This document shows, piece after piece, positions 1 to 6,263 of a stretch of DNA of 6,717 bases. The stretch is taken from positions 1 through 6,717 of the forward strand of contig JAKDNQ010000116.1 in NCBI GenBank assembly GCA_030456405.1, written 5' to 3'. How positions within the stretch are numbered: the stretch's first letter is position 1; each line of letters starts with the position of its first letter. A model generated the notes under the pieces. It was not told the origin of the DNA. It saw only the letters and a program-made list of their open reading frames with translations, and made no database searches. Source of the DNA: Nitrospira sp. (GTDB lineage Bacteria > Nitrospirota > Nitrospiria > Nitrospirales > Nitrospiraceae). Position numbers and translations under genes: made by a program.

Positions 1-888
1 GACTATCCGAACCCTGGCCGCTGGTGGGATTTGATCGAACGCTATGGTGTCTCGATTTTCTATACGACCCCCACCGCCATTCGACTGCTCATGCGCTATG
101 GAGAAGACTGGCCCAAGAAATACGATCTCTCCACCCTTCGCATTCTTGGCAGCGTAGGCGAGCCGATTAATCCCGAAGCCTGGGAATGGTTCCATCGCGC
201 AGCCGGGGGGAATAAACCAATCATGGACACCTGGTGGCAGACCGAAACAGGCTCCATCCTGATTACCCCATTGCCGACCGTCCCCTTGAAGCCAGGCTCC
301 GCAACCAGGCCCTTTCTCGGAATCGAAGCCGATGTCGTGGATAGCCAAGGCAACAGCCTCCCAGCCAACGTCGGCGGCCTTGCCGTCATCAAGAAGCCCT
401 GGCCTTCGATGATGCGGACCATCTACAAAGATCCGGAACGCTACAAAACCTATTGGAACACGATCCCGAACTGTTACACCGCAGGCGACATCTGCCACAA
501 AGATGCAGACGGGTACATGTGGTTCATGGGCCGCGCCGACGACGTGATCAAAGTGGCCGGCAACCGACTCGGCACCGCCGAGGTGGAAAGCGCGCTCGTC
601 AGCCACCATGCCGTCGCGGAAGCGGCGGTCATCGGCAAACCGCACAAGCTCGTCGGCGAATCCATCAAGGCCTTCATCATTTTGAAGCAAGGGGAAGTGG
701 ACAGCCCGGCACTGATCCAGTCGATCAAAGATCAAGTGATGACGGAGCTGGGCAAGATCGCCGTCCCGTCCGAAATCGACATTGTGCCTTCGCTCCCCAA
801 AACCCGTTCGGGTAAAATCATGCGGCGGGTGCTCAAAGCAAAAGAGCTCGGGCAGGACGTTGGCGACATTTCGACGATCGAAGATTGA
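1..888 (+). CDS. acs: Acetate-CoA ligase (acetyl-CoA synthetase, AMP-forming), C-terminal part, 5' end outside window
   Basis: Cytoplasmic enzyme that activates acetate with ATP and CoA through an acetyl-adenylate. The reading frame is open from base 1 and ends at TGA 886-888, giving 295 residues. The family is usually about 650 residues, so more than half lies upstream. The TTG at 31 is an internal codon, not the start. Visible landmarks of the ANL adenylating superfamily: [14 protein letters not shown] (about 148-189), the acetate-specific DTWWQTETG motif (226-252) whose second Trp limits the acyl pocket to acetate in characterised Acs, PGSATRPF (about 295-318), the hinge [20 protein letters not shown] (about 529-588), and [11 protein letters not shown] near the end. 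Lys at 814-816 is the catalytic lysine that Pat-type acetyltransferases acetylate in Salmonella Acs. All checked motifs are intact. Propionate-CoA ligase is a less likely alternative because of the WWQTETG motif. Confidence 0.96.
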   Translation, partial: DYPNPGRWWDLIERYGVSIFYTTPTAIRLLMRYGEDWPKKYDLSTLRILGSVGEPINPEAWEWFHRAAGGNKPIMDTWWQTETGSILITPLPTVPLKPGSATRPFLGIEADVVDSQGNSLPANVGGLAVIKKPWPSMMRTIYKDPERYKTYWNTIPNCYTAGDICHKDADGYMWFMGRADDVIKVAGNRLGTAEVESALVSHHAVAEAAVIGKPHKLVGESIKAFIILKQGEVDSPALIQSIKDQVMTELGKIAVPSEIDIVPSLPKTRSGKIMRRVLKAKELGQDVGDISTIED

Positions 889-927
889 TACCGGTGATCG
901 ACATGACAAATAACTCGGAGGTCGAAC

Positions 928-1416
928 ATGCATTCAGCAACAGGCCGCAGAATCACGATAGCAATCGGAGTATTGACTCTCAGCCTGGCAGCGATCAGCC
1001 CAACCGTCACCTGGGCCGCTGAACCAGTCAAGCAAGAGAAGAACGCAAAAAAGCCGGCTAAAGAACCTACAAGCGCGTCTGCCTCAAAAGCGGCCTCTCC
1101 AAAAGTGACTGCTCCAAAATACACCACGGCAGAGACTGCAGGAAAAGCCGCACCCTGTTCCGGTGAGGCGCCAACACTGGACAAGCTCACCCCCGACGAA
1201 GGAAAAGCCGGAGACAAAGTCACTATTACAGGAACCAACTTCGGCGAGGCAGCCTGTTTACGAGGGGTCTCCTTCGGTCCGGGTCACCCGGCTCAGTTTC
1301 GCCAGACGAACGACAGCATCACCACGACCGTGCCGAGCGGTGGGAAAAAAGGCCTGGTTCTCCTCACCGTCACCACCGCCTCGGGAGAAAGTTCACGATC
1401 GTTTCTTATAAAATAG
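928..1416 (+). CDS. Exported single IPT/TIG-domain protein
   Basis: Protein of 162 residues with three parts. Residues 1-30 form a Sec signal peptide: RR at 7-8, a hydrophobic core around 9-25, and probable cleavage after TWA. Residues 31-75 are a low-complexity Lys/Ala/Ser/Pro/Thr linker. Residues 80-162 form one IPT/TIG (immunoglobulin-like) domain, recognised by PTLDKLTPDEGKAGDKVTI, GTNFG, the VSFG strand and the closing VTVTTASGESS-like strand. C77 and C110 could form a disulfide in the periplasm. The start is fixed by GGAGG at 917-921, six bases before ATG. The gene begins 39 bp after acs and may be cotranscribed with it, although no functional link is obvious. TIG domains usually mediate binding rather than catalysis; the ligand is unknown. 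The basic linker might hold the domain close to an anionic surface, but this is speculation. Confidence 0.85.
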   Translation: MHSATGRRITIAIGVLTLSLAAISPTVTWAAEPVKQEKNAKKPAKEPTSASASKAASPKVTAPKYTTAETAGKAAPCSGEAPTLDKLTPDEGKAGDKVTITGTNFGEAACLRGVSFGPGHPAQFRQTNDSITTTVPSGGKKGLVLLTVTTASGESSRSFLIK

Positions 1417-1424
1417 AAGTGCGC

Positions 1425-1520
1425 GGGGGACAGCCAGACCATCCTTCTTGCTCGCAGAACGCGCACGATGAAACTGTGCTCGTCCGATGCGCGCAGTGAA
1501 GGACAGTCTGGCCGTCCCCC
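1425..1520. repeat. Long imperfect hairpin, probable REP/MITE-type palindromic element
   Basis: The 15-nt arms GGGGGACAGCCAGAC (1425-1439) and GTCTGGCCGTCCCCC (1506-1520) are complementary at 14 of 15 positions. The one mismatch becomes a U-G wobble if the minus strand is transcribed. The fold continues inward: TCCTTC (1442-1447) pairs with GAAGGA (1498-1503), and TGCTCGC (1449-1455) pairs with GCGCGCA (1489-1495) with one mismatch. The result is a cruciform or hairpin of about 96 nt. No T-run follows, so it is not a standard intrinsic terminator. Its site directly after a stop codon and its GGGGAC-type ends resemble intergenic REP/MITE elements mobilised by REP-associated tyrosine transposases. 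No transposase and no second copy lie in the window, so that class is inference. Confidence 0.6.
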
Positions 1521-1585
1521 TTAGGGTGAAGTGGGACAAATCGGAAGGTCTCCGCCCGATACACACATGATAGGGCTCGTCGGAC

Positions 1586-1801
1586 ATGAGGCGTAAGCCA
1601 GGCGAACCGATCTATCTGAAACGTCACATAATAGGCCTCGCTGTGGCCGTAATCGCCCCCATTCTTCTGCCCCTTCTTTACCACCGTTACATTGCGCCAC
1701 TGAGTTTTTCCACCATCTTCATCGCAAGTCTGATCATTGCGCTGGTCGGAAGTATTGCGCTCTATTTCGCCTACCGATCCTCCGCTCAGAACGAACCATA
1801 A
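1586..1801 (+). CDS. Small two-helix membrane protein, unknown function
   Basis: Predicted 71-residue protein not recognised as any named family. The first 13 residues are basic (MRRKPGEPIYLKR). Two hydrophobic helices follow, roughly residues 14-32 and 42-63, joined by a short loop containing His-Arg and Tyr, and the tail is short and polar. The charge pattern suggests an inner-membrane hairpin with both ends in the cytoplasm. ATG at 1586 is chosen because it precedes the basic N-terminus. No good Shine-Dalgarno sequence is visible, which lowers confidence. The opposite strand here also has an open frame, but that frame is arginine- and serine-rich with no recognisable domain. The stop lies 4 bp from the stop of the convergent HugZ-like gene, so the two genes would share a terminator region, though no strong hairpin is seen there. 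Confidence 0.5.
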   Translation: MRRKPGEPIYLKRHIIGLAVAVIAPILLPLLYHRYIAPLSFSTIFIASLIIALVGSIALYFAYRSSAQNEP

Positions 1802-1805
1802 TGTG

Positions 1806-2321
1806 CTACATGCCTTTCTGCTCAGGCTTTTGATGTAGCCAAACAAGGGGAGCTATTGCATGTGAGAGGTAGGCTTGCCCAAACCCTAACACCAAGTGTG
1901 CGTCTTGTAGCCGCAATTCCCAGAGCGAGAAATCTGCAAAACCAAACATCATAGCCGATTGAGGGAAACGGGTCAGATAGCGCTCCTTCATGTCGGCGTA
2001 GTCCGGCGCGCCGACATCCAACAGCGCCGCCTCACCCTGAAGATTTATCCGCCGTAGAGCCAACGGGTTCTTCCCAGGCCGATCCGGCTCCGAGACAAAC
2101 AACCCTACCCGAGGGTCATGTAACAGATGGTCGGTGTGCAGCGCCAACCGACTCACATGAATATAGGCGCGCGTCCAATGTTCGCCAAACACATAGGGCA
2201 CATGCGATCCAAACGGTCGGCCGTTTCTCAGCGTCAAAAGAACCCCTGTACGAATCTCCTCGGTCAGCTTAGCCCAAGCAGCCTGAACCTCCCCACTCGA
2301 CACAGCCTCAGACATGGCCAT
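1806..2321 (-). CDS. HugZ-like / pyridoxamine 5'-phosphate oxidase-related split-barrel protein
   Basis: Protein of 171 residues resembling the FMN-binding split-barrel superfamily, in particular small HugZ-like members. Visible features are the early strand GVLLTLRNGRPFGSHVPYV (about 26-44), the segment HVSRLALHTDHLLHDPRVGL (55-74), the strand RINLQGEAALL (about 91-101), and the closing block with ERYLTRFPQSAMMFGFADFS followed by HLVLGFGQA (113-150), characteristic of this group. Members bind flavin or haem; HugZ cleaves haem, but many relatives are uncharacterised, so the substrate here is not assigned. The start at 2321 follows GAAAGGA on the minus strand (2329-2335), seven bases upstream; a second ATG two codons in (2315) is possible. 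The gene stands alone and converges on the small membrane protein gene. Confidence 0.85.
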   Translation of the reverse strand: MAMSEAVSSGEVQAAWAKLTEEIRTGVLLTLRNGRPFGSHVPYVFGEHWTRAYIHVSRLALHTDHLLHDPRVGLFVSEPDRPGKNPLALRRINLQGEAALLDVGAPDYADMKERYLTRFPQSAMMFGFADFSLWELRLQDAHLVLGFGQAYLSHAIAPLVWLHQKPEQKGM

Positions 2322-2341
2322 CGAGATATCCTTTCTCCATC

Positions 2342-2640
2342 TACGTGCCGATAGTAATGCGATCGTATCACTCTCTGAGGAGTAGAGACCAGAATCTCAC
2401 CTCTGTATGCTCTATGTCCAATCTGAGAGCTCGCGGCACTGGAGGCGCTTGATGAAACTTGTCGTGGTTTAGCAGCACGCTTAGAGTCGCTGCTCGTCAA
2501 TCTTGGCTGTGCAATCCCATCGATAGCCAGTTCATGACTCCCATGGAACAAGCACCGAAAATACCTTACCCTTACAATGAACGGGCGGTTGATTCAGTAA
2601 GTCCGGAGAAGACTAGGCTGAAGTACGATTAACCTGCCCG
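2342..2640. other. Stretch without a convincing gene
   Basis: About 300 bp upstream of the HugZ-like gene. A plus-strand open stretch (2427-2537) would encode a helix-forming peptide, ELAALEALDETCRGLAARLE and a short tail ending at TGA. It has no start codon or ribosome site and begins right after a stop, so at most it is the debris of a former gene. The minus-strand open frame crossing this stretch is arginine- and serine-rich and looks like chance. The region presumably holds the promoter of the HugZ-like gene, but no clear -35/-10 pair was identified. Confidence 0.4.
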
Positions 2641-2949
2641 CTATCGAAATCGATAGGGTCCATATCGATTTGTACCAGGCACGGTCACTTCAGGAGTTTT
2701 GACGTTTTCCAACCTGTCAGAGCGAATATTCCCCCCACCTCGACCCCATTCGGAGAACTGATTCAATTCTGCGGCGACTTGGGCAAGCGTCTTCCCCTTC
2801 ACAACAATCTCAGCGGTGCTGCTTGGATTAGGAGGCTCCCAATCTTTGTTCACCTCTGTGACAAGTGGGCTGTCCAAGCCGATCGGCCCAGGGAACTCAA
2901 AGCCTCCTGCGGGAAACTGGGGGTCGAAGTCCCCTGCATGCGGAATCAC
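2641..2949 (-). pseudogene. Probable gene remnant, possibly of a DUF922-like protein
   Basis: An open frame of 102 codons with GTG as its first possible start, no Shine-Dalgarno sequence, and only generic similarity to a protein. Amino-acid use is protein-like: an acidic, Pro/Gly-rich N-terminal part (DFDPQFPAGGFEFPGP) is followed by a segment with KGKTLAQVAAELNQFSEW and GRGGG. From memory that segment resembles the beginning of DUF922-type (putative Zn-protease) domains, but the HExxH-type part expected further on is absent, and the frame stops after about 30 more residues. No signal peptide is seen. The frame is open upstream to TAG 3004-3006, which is the toxin gene's own stop, so the remnant lies in phase with and directly behind that gene. 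A short real gene cannot be excluded. Confidence 0.35.
2647..2671. repeat. Perfect 9-bp inverted repeat
   Basis: AAATCGATA (2647-2655) and TATCGATTT (2663-2671) are perfect inverted copies separated by seven bases (GGGTCCA). An overlapping smaller palindrome, CTATCG-AAAT-CGATAG, covers 2641-2656. The repeat sits at the 3' end of the minus-strand remnant and includes its last codons. There is no T-run on either side, so it is a poor intrinsic terminator. It could be a protein-binding site or the scar of a rearrangement. Confidence 0.5.
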
Positions 2950-3003
2950 ATCATGAGTGAGAGAACCTGGCAGACGCCCAACACTCGATACGCATATACC
3001 TTC

Positions 3004-3447
3004 CTAGCGATTGGCTGACCCAAGTGGATGAATGTGCAGGGCTTCCCGTTTCGCCGCGAGAGTTAACTCCTGATCGAATGCCAAGAACGTCACAGGGATC
3101 GTCAGACGATCGCGCAAGTTCAAGGCTGACGCCAGATGCAATGCATCGAAGCCGTGCAATGCACGCTGGGCTGCCAGATCACCCGCGTGCTTCACAATCC
3201 GGTCTGTTACCTCAACAACAACGAAGCGACTCCAATCCTCGATAAACTCTTGCACGACATGTCGATACGCTTGTGCAGATAGGCGGGCTTCTCGACGAGC
3301 ACGCGCAAACGCAGCCCTCGCCTCAGCATACGCAATCAGCGATGTCGCCACAGCTTCGGCCTCTTCCACAGCCCCGGCAACCTCAGATGACATGGATTCT
3401 TCGACATACAATTTGACCATCGCGCTCGTATCCAGATAGAGCATCAT
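3004..3447 (-). CDS. vapC: PIN-domain toxin of a type II toxin-antitoxin system (VapC family)
   Basis: Protein of 147 residues, the normal length for VapC, a Mg-dependent ribonuclease that blocks translation when freed from its antitoxin. The four acidic PIN active-site residues are visible: D6 in YLDTSAMVKLY, E42 in SLIAYAEAR, D101 in HGFDALHLASAL, and D125 in FLAFDQEL. The start is ATG 3447, overlapping the antitoxin stop in ATGATG so that TGA (3444-3446) is shared, as expected for translational coupling. ATG 3444 is the alternative. The open frame continues 29 codons upstream inside the antitoxin gene, but that part lacks family character and a ribosome site. The RNA target cannot be read from sequence. 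Confidence 0.93.
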   Translation of the reverse strand: MMLYLDTSAMVKLYVEESMSSEVAGAVEEAEAVATSLIAYAEARAAFARARREARLSAQAYRHVVQEFIEDWSRFVVVEVTDRIVKHAGDLAAQRALHGFDALHLASALNLRDRLTIPVTFLAFDQELTLAAKREALHIHPLGSANR

Positions 3448-3713
3448 CGCCGATCTTCGACTACCATGTCCGCCAAAGAAACCTGACGAATCACTGGGCG
3501 ATGGCTGCTCCCATGAGGCTTGCCTCCACCCCACCGCACAGCTCCTTCTCGTACTAATGGCTCAAGCGCCCGTCTCAACATCGAATGCTTTGCGGGAACG
3601 ATCTTCGCCACAGACCGACCGCGGTCTGTGACAACAATTTCCTCTCCCTCCTGCACTCGCTTCAGATATCGGCTGAGCCGATTCTTCAGCTCACGCACCC
3701 CAACCTGCGACAT
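3444..3713 (-). CDS. Antitoxin, Phd/YefM family
   Basis: Protein of 89 residues. The N-terminal half (MSQVGVRELKNRLSRYLKRV, then EEIVVTDRGRSVAKIVP) is a typical Phd/YefM fold, which dimerises and binds operator DNA. The C-terminal half (about 45-89, including SLADMVVEDRR) should wrap the PIN toxin and mask its active site. The start at 3713 is preferred over an in-phase ATG at 3740 because GAGGAGG (3725-3719) lies five bases upstream, and because the upstream ATG falls inside the operator. It is the first gene of a two-gene operon with the toxin, and the pair should repress its own promoter. Phd-type antitoxins paired with PIN toxins are common; some databases would label this one VapB. Confidence 0.92.
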   Translation of the reverse strand: MSQVGVRELKNRLSRYLKRVQEGEEIVVTDRGRSVAKIVPAKHSMLRRALEPLVREGAVRWGGGKPHGSSHRPVIRQVSLADMVVEDRR

Positions 3714-3718
3714 AGGAT

Positions 3719-3725
3719 CCTCCTC
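3719..3725 (-). promoter_or_regulatory. Strong ribosome binding site of the antitoxin gene
   Basis: GAGGAGG on the minus strand, five bases before ATG 3713. It decides the start of the antitoxin. It is stronger than anything in front of the toxin, which relies on the ATGA overlap, so antitoxin synthesis should exceed toxin synthesis. Confidence 0.85.
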
Positions 3726-3731
3726 GTAAAA

Positions 3732-3763
3732 TGTAGCCACACTTTACAATATATGTTGCTACA
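3732..3763. promoter_or_regulatory. Palindromic operator of the toxin-antitoxin operon
   Basis: The arms TGTAGCCACA (3732-3741) and TGTTGCTACA (3754-3763) are inverted copies matching at 9 of 10 positions, separated by 12 bp, so the half-sites are about two helical turns apart. The repeat covers the spacer and the -10 end of the predicted promoter and ends next to the -35 box. This is the expected layout for autorepression by a Phd/YefM antitoxin or its complex with the toxin. Confidence 0.75.
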
Positions 3764-3769
3764 CGTCAA
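3741..3769 (-). promoter_or_regulatory. Predicted sigma70-type promoter of the toxin-antitoxin operon
   Basis: Read on the minus strand: -35 TTGACG (3769-3764), 17-bp spacer, -10 TAAAGT (3746-3741). The -35 box matches the consensus at five of six positions and the -10 box at four of six. Transcription would begin near 3734 and leave a leader of about 20 nt containing the ribosome site. Confidence 0.6.
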
Positions 3770-3852
3770 TTTGTGATTCTTCGGCAAAAGAAACCAGGCC
3801 CGTAACGTGGCCGGACTGAGCATTGTGGCCGTGCGAGGAAGAGGAGTACCTA

Positions 3853-4758
3853 ATGTCCCTGCTGTTTAAGCCGTCTCTCTCACCGCCTACTTGTATCTGG
3901 CATTATTGATACCTTGATCCAGGAGAGTAGCTATCCTCTGCTGGCAGACCCGGATGCGGCAGGCCATGGCTTCCTTACTGAGCGCGTCTTTAACTGGAAG
4001 GGACGGGAAAATCATTTACACGGCTGGGGACGGAGTATTGCTTGCTTTCTCACAGGCTGAATCTGCAGTCGACACCATCGTGAAGTTTCGAGCCGCGCTC
4101 TGGAACCTGAGCTGTCGTCTCTCAGCTGAGCAGCAATGGACGTTCAGAAACGCCATCCACTGGGGGCCGGTCTTGACTGATGGGAATGTCATTGCTGGAG
4201 ATACGGTCAATCTCTGCTCGAAAATCACCTCCGCTGCTAACCCAGGCGCTATTTTGTTATCGAAAACCGCTTTCTCTGCGCTTCCGGCTCATCTTCGAAA
4301 CGTTTCCCGGTCCATTGGAATGGTGACTCTTGTGAGCCCTGCGAACTCAATGGAATTGTTTCGCCTGTCTTGGCACGAACTCCTCAAGTGGCCTATCCTC
4401 ATTCTTATTGAGGAAACAGGCGAACGAATCTTCTTGCCGGATCAACCCGTCATATCGATCGGTCGGCTGTCAGGAATGAGTGGTGCTCCCACGAATGACA
4501 TTGTGCTCAAGCTGCCTGACGAACACCTTATGAGCCAGATCAGCCGTTGGCACCTTGAACTTCGACGACAACCAAGTGGTTTCGTCGTTCATTCGCTCTC
4601 GGATAAGCCCACTCATATCGACTCATGCTGAGTGTTTTCTCCTCGCGAAAGGTGTATCCTTTAAGATCGGGAGAAGCATGAACGCCAAACTGCCGGCTCC
4701 AAGAGTAGTGGTAGAGGGGCGAGCCGGCTGCAGAAGAGGGCACGGAGCGCTATGTTAA
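3853..4758 (+). pseudogene. Frameshifted class III nucleotide cyclase-FHA domain gene
   Basis: The longest intact piece (3954-4631, 225 residues) has most of a class III adenylate/guanylate cyclase domain: YTAGDGVLLAF with G25-D26-G27, then GDTVNLCSKI at 82-91, then PGAILLSKT. An FHA domain follows (about 148-225) with GR (170-171), NDI (181-183) and SRWH (197-200). The usual transition-state Arg after VN is Lys (K90). The piece lacks a cyclase start and breaks off inside the FHA. The missing ends appear in other frames. ATG 3853, with GAGGAG six bases upstream, reads MSLLFKPSLS. The next frame reads GIIDTLIQESSYPLLADPD up to about 3955, with its Asp 42 residues before D26, near family spacing. 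After 4629 a third frame gives LLAKGVSFKIG and VVVEG, like an FHA end. Each join needs a +1 shift. A 225-residue truncated protein remains possible, but an active cyclase is unlikely. Confidence 0.6.
4692..4728. repeat. Perfect 8-bp inverted repeat upstream of the lipoprotein operon
   Basis: GCCGGCTC (4692-4699) and GAGCCGGC (4721-4728) are perfect inverted copies around a 21-nt loop, located 77-113 bp before the BamE-like start. The stem is GC-rich, but no T-run follows and the loop is large. It may be a weak mRNA hairpin or chance. Confidence 0.3.
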
Positions 4759-4804
4759 ATGGCATCACGCTCCAACATGACATCACGCAGAAGGGAGGCA
4801 CCAG

Positions 4805-5209
4805 ATGAAGAACAAATGGATCGCACTGGGACTCTGTGTATCGATTGCCGCTGCAGGCTGCGGTAGCGATAAGGTCGATAAGGCCGAAATCAAAGAGGAC
4901 CGGCTGACCGTCGGGAAGGTGCAGGGCGAGATCAAAGTCGGCATGCCGGCGTCTCAGGTCGCAGAGCTCCTAGGCTCGCCGAATATCGTGACAACGGATG
5001 AGAAACGCCGCGAAGTCTGGATGTACGACAAAGTCTCGACCGACCGGGTTGACACATCCAGTTCTTCCTTTGCCGGGCTGATCATCTTGTTTAACACCGT
5101 CTCGCGCAACAGTTCCAGCTCGCAGCGCCAGCGGACCCTGACCATCATCATCAAGTACGACGAAGAAAAGAAGGTTCGCGACTTTGCGTACAACTCCACG
5201 CAATTCTGA
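4805..5209 (+). CDS. BamE/SmpA/OmlA-like lipoprotein
   Basis: Protein of 134 residues with a lipoprotein signal: basic MKNK, a hydrophobic stretch, then AAAGC with the lipidated Cys at 19. A mature BamE-like domain follows. Evidence is VQGEIKVGMPASQVAELLGSP (about 39-59), the helix-turn that opens SmpA/OmlA domains, then REVWMYDKV and a late strand TLTIIIKYDEEKKVRDFAY. BamE stabilises the Bam complex that inserts beta-barrel proteins in the outer membrane, but many BamE-fold lipoproteins have no proven Bam role, so no gene symbol is given. The middle (about 83-107) is Ser-rich and may be a flexible loop. The start is set by GGGAGG (4793-4798), six bases upstream. It is first in an apparent operon with three further lipoproteins; the next gene starts 28 bp downstream. 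Confidence 0.85.
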   Translation: MKNKWIALGLCVSIAAAGCGSDKVDKAEIKEDRLTVGKVQGEIKVGMPASQVAELLGSPNIVTTDEKRREVWMYDKVSTDRVDTSSSSFAGLIILFNTVSRNSSSSQRQRTLTIIIKYDEEKKVRDFAYNSTQF

Positions 5210-5237
5210 ATGGTCGAGCGCAGGAGGACGAGACAAC

Positions 5238-5795
5238 GTGATGCGAATGGGTATCTGCCTGGCCTCGCTCGTGCTGCTGACCGGGTGTGTCACTCAGACA
5301 CAGCCGGCCGAGTTGTTTCAGCTGACAGCGGAAGCGCCCAAACATCGGGTCGCGCAGACTCGCTTCTTTGAGACGCCCAACGAAAAGGAACTCTTGTCTG
5401 CGTCGGCCGCGGTGCTCCAAGATCTCGGTTTCCAGATTGAAGAGAGCGTGCGCGCGGTCGGGTTCCTGCGGGCCTCGAAAGAGCGGAGCGCACGAGAATA
5501 TGGACAATATATCCAACGAGATCTGTTCATGCTCCTCTCATTTGGAAAATTACCGGTGGATCTGCACCAGAAGATCGCGGCGGGTCTGGTCACTAGGCCA
5601 CTCAACCATGATGCCACCAGACAGCAAGTCCGAATTGTGTTCTACCGCGTCGTATGGAAAGGCGACGGTCAAACCGATCGCCAATACATTCCGCCTGGCC
5701 AACAGTATATGGAAATGATTCGAGACCCTGAAATCTACCAGCAGTTTTTCACCAAGCTCTCCAAAGCCGTGTTCCTGGAAGCGCATACCCTATGA
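5238..5795 (+). CDS. Lipoprotein A of a three-member paralogous set, unknown function
   Basis: Predicted lipoprotein of about 185 residues. A short signal (MRMGICLASLVLLTGC) has lipobox LTGC. The start is uncertain: AGGAGGA at 5222-5228 is nine bases from GTG 5238 and twelve from ATG 5241. The former is used for spacing, and the mature protein is identical. The open frame extends upstream of this, but that part overlaps the previous gene and lacks signal character. The mature part begins with a block shared with the next two genes: AQTRFFETPNEKELL, VLQDLGFQIEE and VGFLRA. It then has a longer middle (about EYGQYIQRDLFMLLSFGKLP) absent from lipoprotein B, and ends with DPEIYQQFFTKLSKAVFLE, which matches B's end. 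I do not recognise a named family. The stop overlaps the next start (ATGA). Confidence 0.85.
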   Translation: MMRMGICLASLVLLTGCVTQTQPAELFQLTAEAPKHRVAQTRFFETPNEKELLSASAAVLQDLGFQIEESVRAVGFLRASKERSAREYGQYIQRDLFMLLSFGKLPVDLHQKIAAGLVTRPLNHDATRQQVRIVFYRVVWKGDGQTDRQYIPPGQQYMEMIRDPEIYQQFFTKLSKAVFLEAHTL

Positions 5796-6253
5796 TCGAA
5801 CGAAGACGAGGACCTATGGGTTACACGCGACGCATATGGGGAGGCCTGCTCATGGCCGGAAGCCTCCTGCTCTACGGCTGTGCCACGCCGGAGACTCCGC
5901 AGAATCTCCTGGCGCTGACCGAGGCGCAACTCAAGATCCGCAGCATTCAAACTCGCACCTTCGACGTCACAGACCGGAATGCGGCCATGCGAGGAGTGCT
6001 CGCGTCGCTGCAAGACCTCGGGTTCATCATCGAGCGAGCCAACGAACCGCTCGGACTCGTGACAGCCGCGCGATTCGCCGAGCCAAACTATTATGACGTC
6101 ATCAGCGTCACCGTCACTGTGCGTCAGGATACGAAGGACCGTCAGACCATCCGTGCGAATGCCATTTACAACAACAAGCCCATCGACGATCCCAAGGTCT
6201 ATCAGAATTTCTTTGAATCCCTCGAGCGCTCGCTGTTTCTGACGAAGGAGTAA
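5792..6253 (+). CDS. Lipoprotein B of a three-member paralogous set, unknown function
   Basis: Protein of 153 residues, the most compact of the three. The signal is basic (RRR, then YTRR), followed by GGLLMAGSLLLYGC with Cys 30 as the lipidation site. The shared block follows: IQTRTFDVTDRNAAMRG, LASLQDLGFIIER and PLGLVTAARF. Then comes a beta-rich part (DVISVTVTVRQD, RQTIRANAIYNN) and the end DPKVYQNFFESLERSLFL, closely parallel to the end of lipoprotein A. ATG 5792 forms an ATGA overlap with the previous stop, so translation is probably coupled. ATG 5816 is an alternative with GAGGA only three bases before it and would leave a shorter signal of normal length. Product probably sits in the outer membrane facing the periplasm; function unknown. 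Confidence 0.85.
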   Translation: MIERRRGPMGYTRRIWGGLLMAGSLLLYGCATPETPQNLLALTEAQLKIRSIQTRTFDVTDRNAAMRGVLASLQDLGFIIERANEPLGLVTAARFAEPNYYDVISVTVTVRQDTKDRQTIRANAIYNNKPIDDPKVYQNFFESLERSLFLTKE

Positions 6254-6263
6254 GGGTCGCACC

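Noticed and set aside
732..1238. Minus-strand open frame of 168 codons opposite acs and the TIG-domain gene
   Set aside because: It spans two clear genes on the other strand and has no recognisable domain or ribosome site.
1802..1840. Possible bidirectional terminator between the convergent genes
   Set aside because: The only stem found (GCCT/AGGC) is 4 bp with no useful T-run.
1406..1846. Minus-strand open frame of 146 codons across the palindromic element and the small membrane protein gene
   Set aside because: No domain, Arg/Ser/Cys-rich composition typical of an antisense frame, and it reads through the hairpin element and overlaps two better-supported genes.
2264..2551. Minus-strand open frame of 95 codons upstream of the HugZ-like gene
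   Set aside because: Low-information Arg/Ser/His-rich sequence overlapping the HugZ-like start and its ribosome site in another frame.
3448..3534. N-terminal extension of the toxin frame by 29 codons
   Set aside because: It lies wholly inside the antitoxin gene, has no ribosome site, and PIN toxins begin just before the LDTSA segment, which fits ATG 3447.
4752..4808. Possible 18-codon leader peptide whose TGA overlaps the ATG of the BamE-like gene
   Set aside because: Only a weak GGAG four bases upstream and no sign of a regulatory codon run; the BamE-like gene has its own strong ribosome site, so chance is the simpler explanation.
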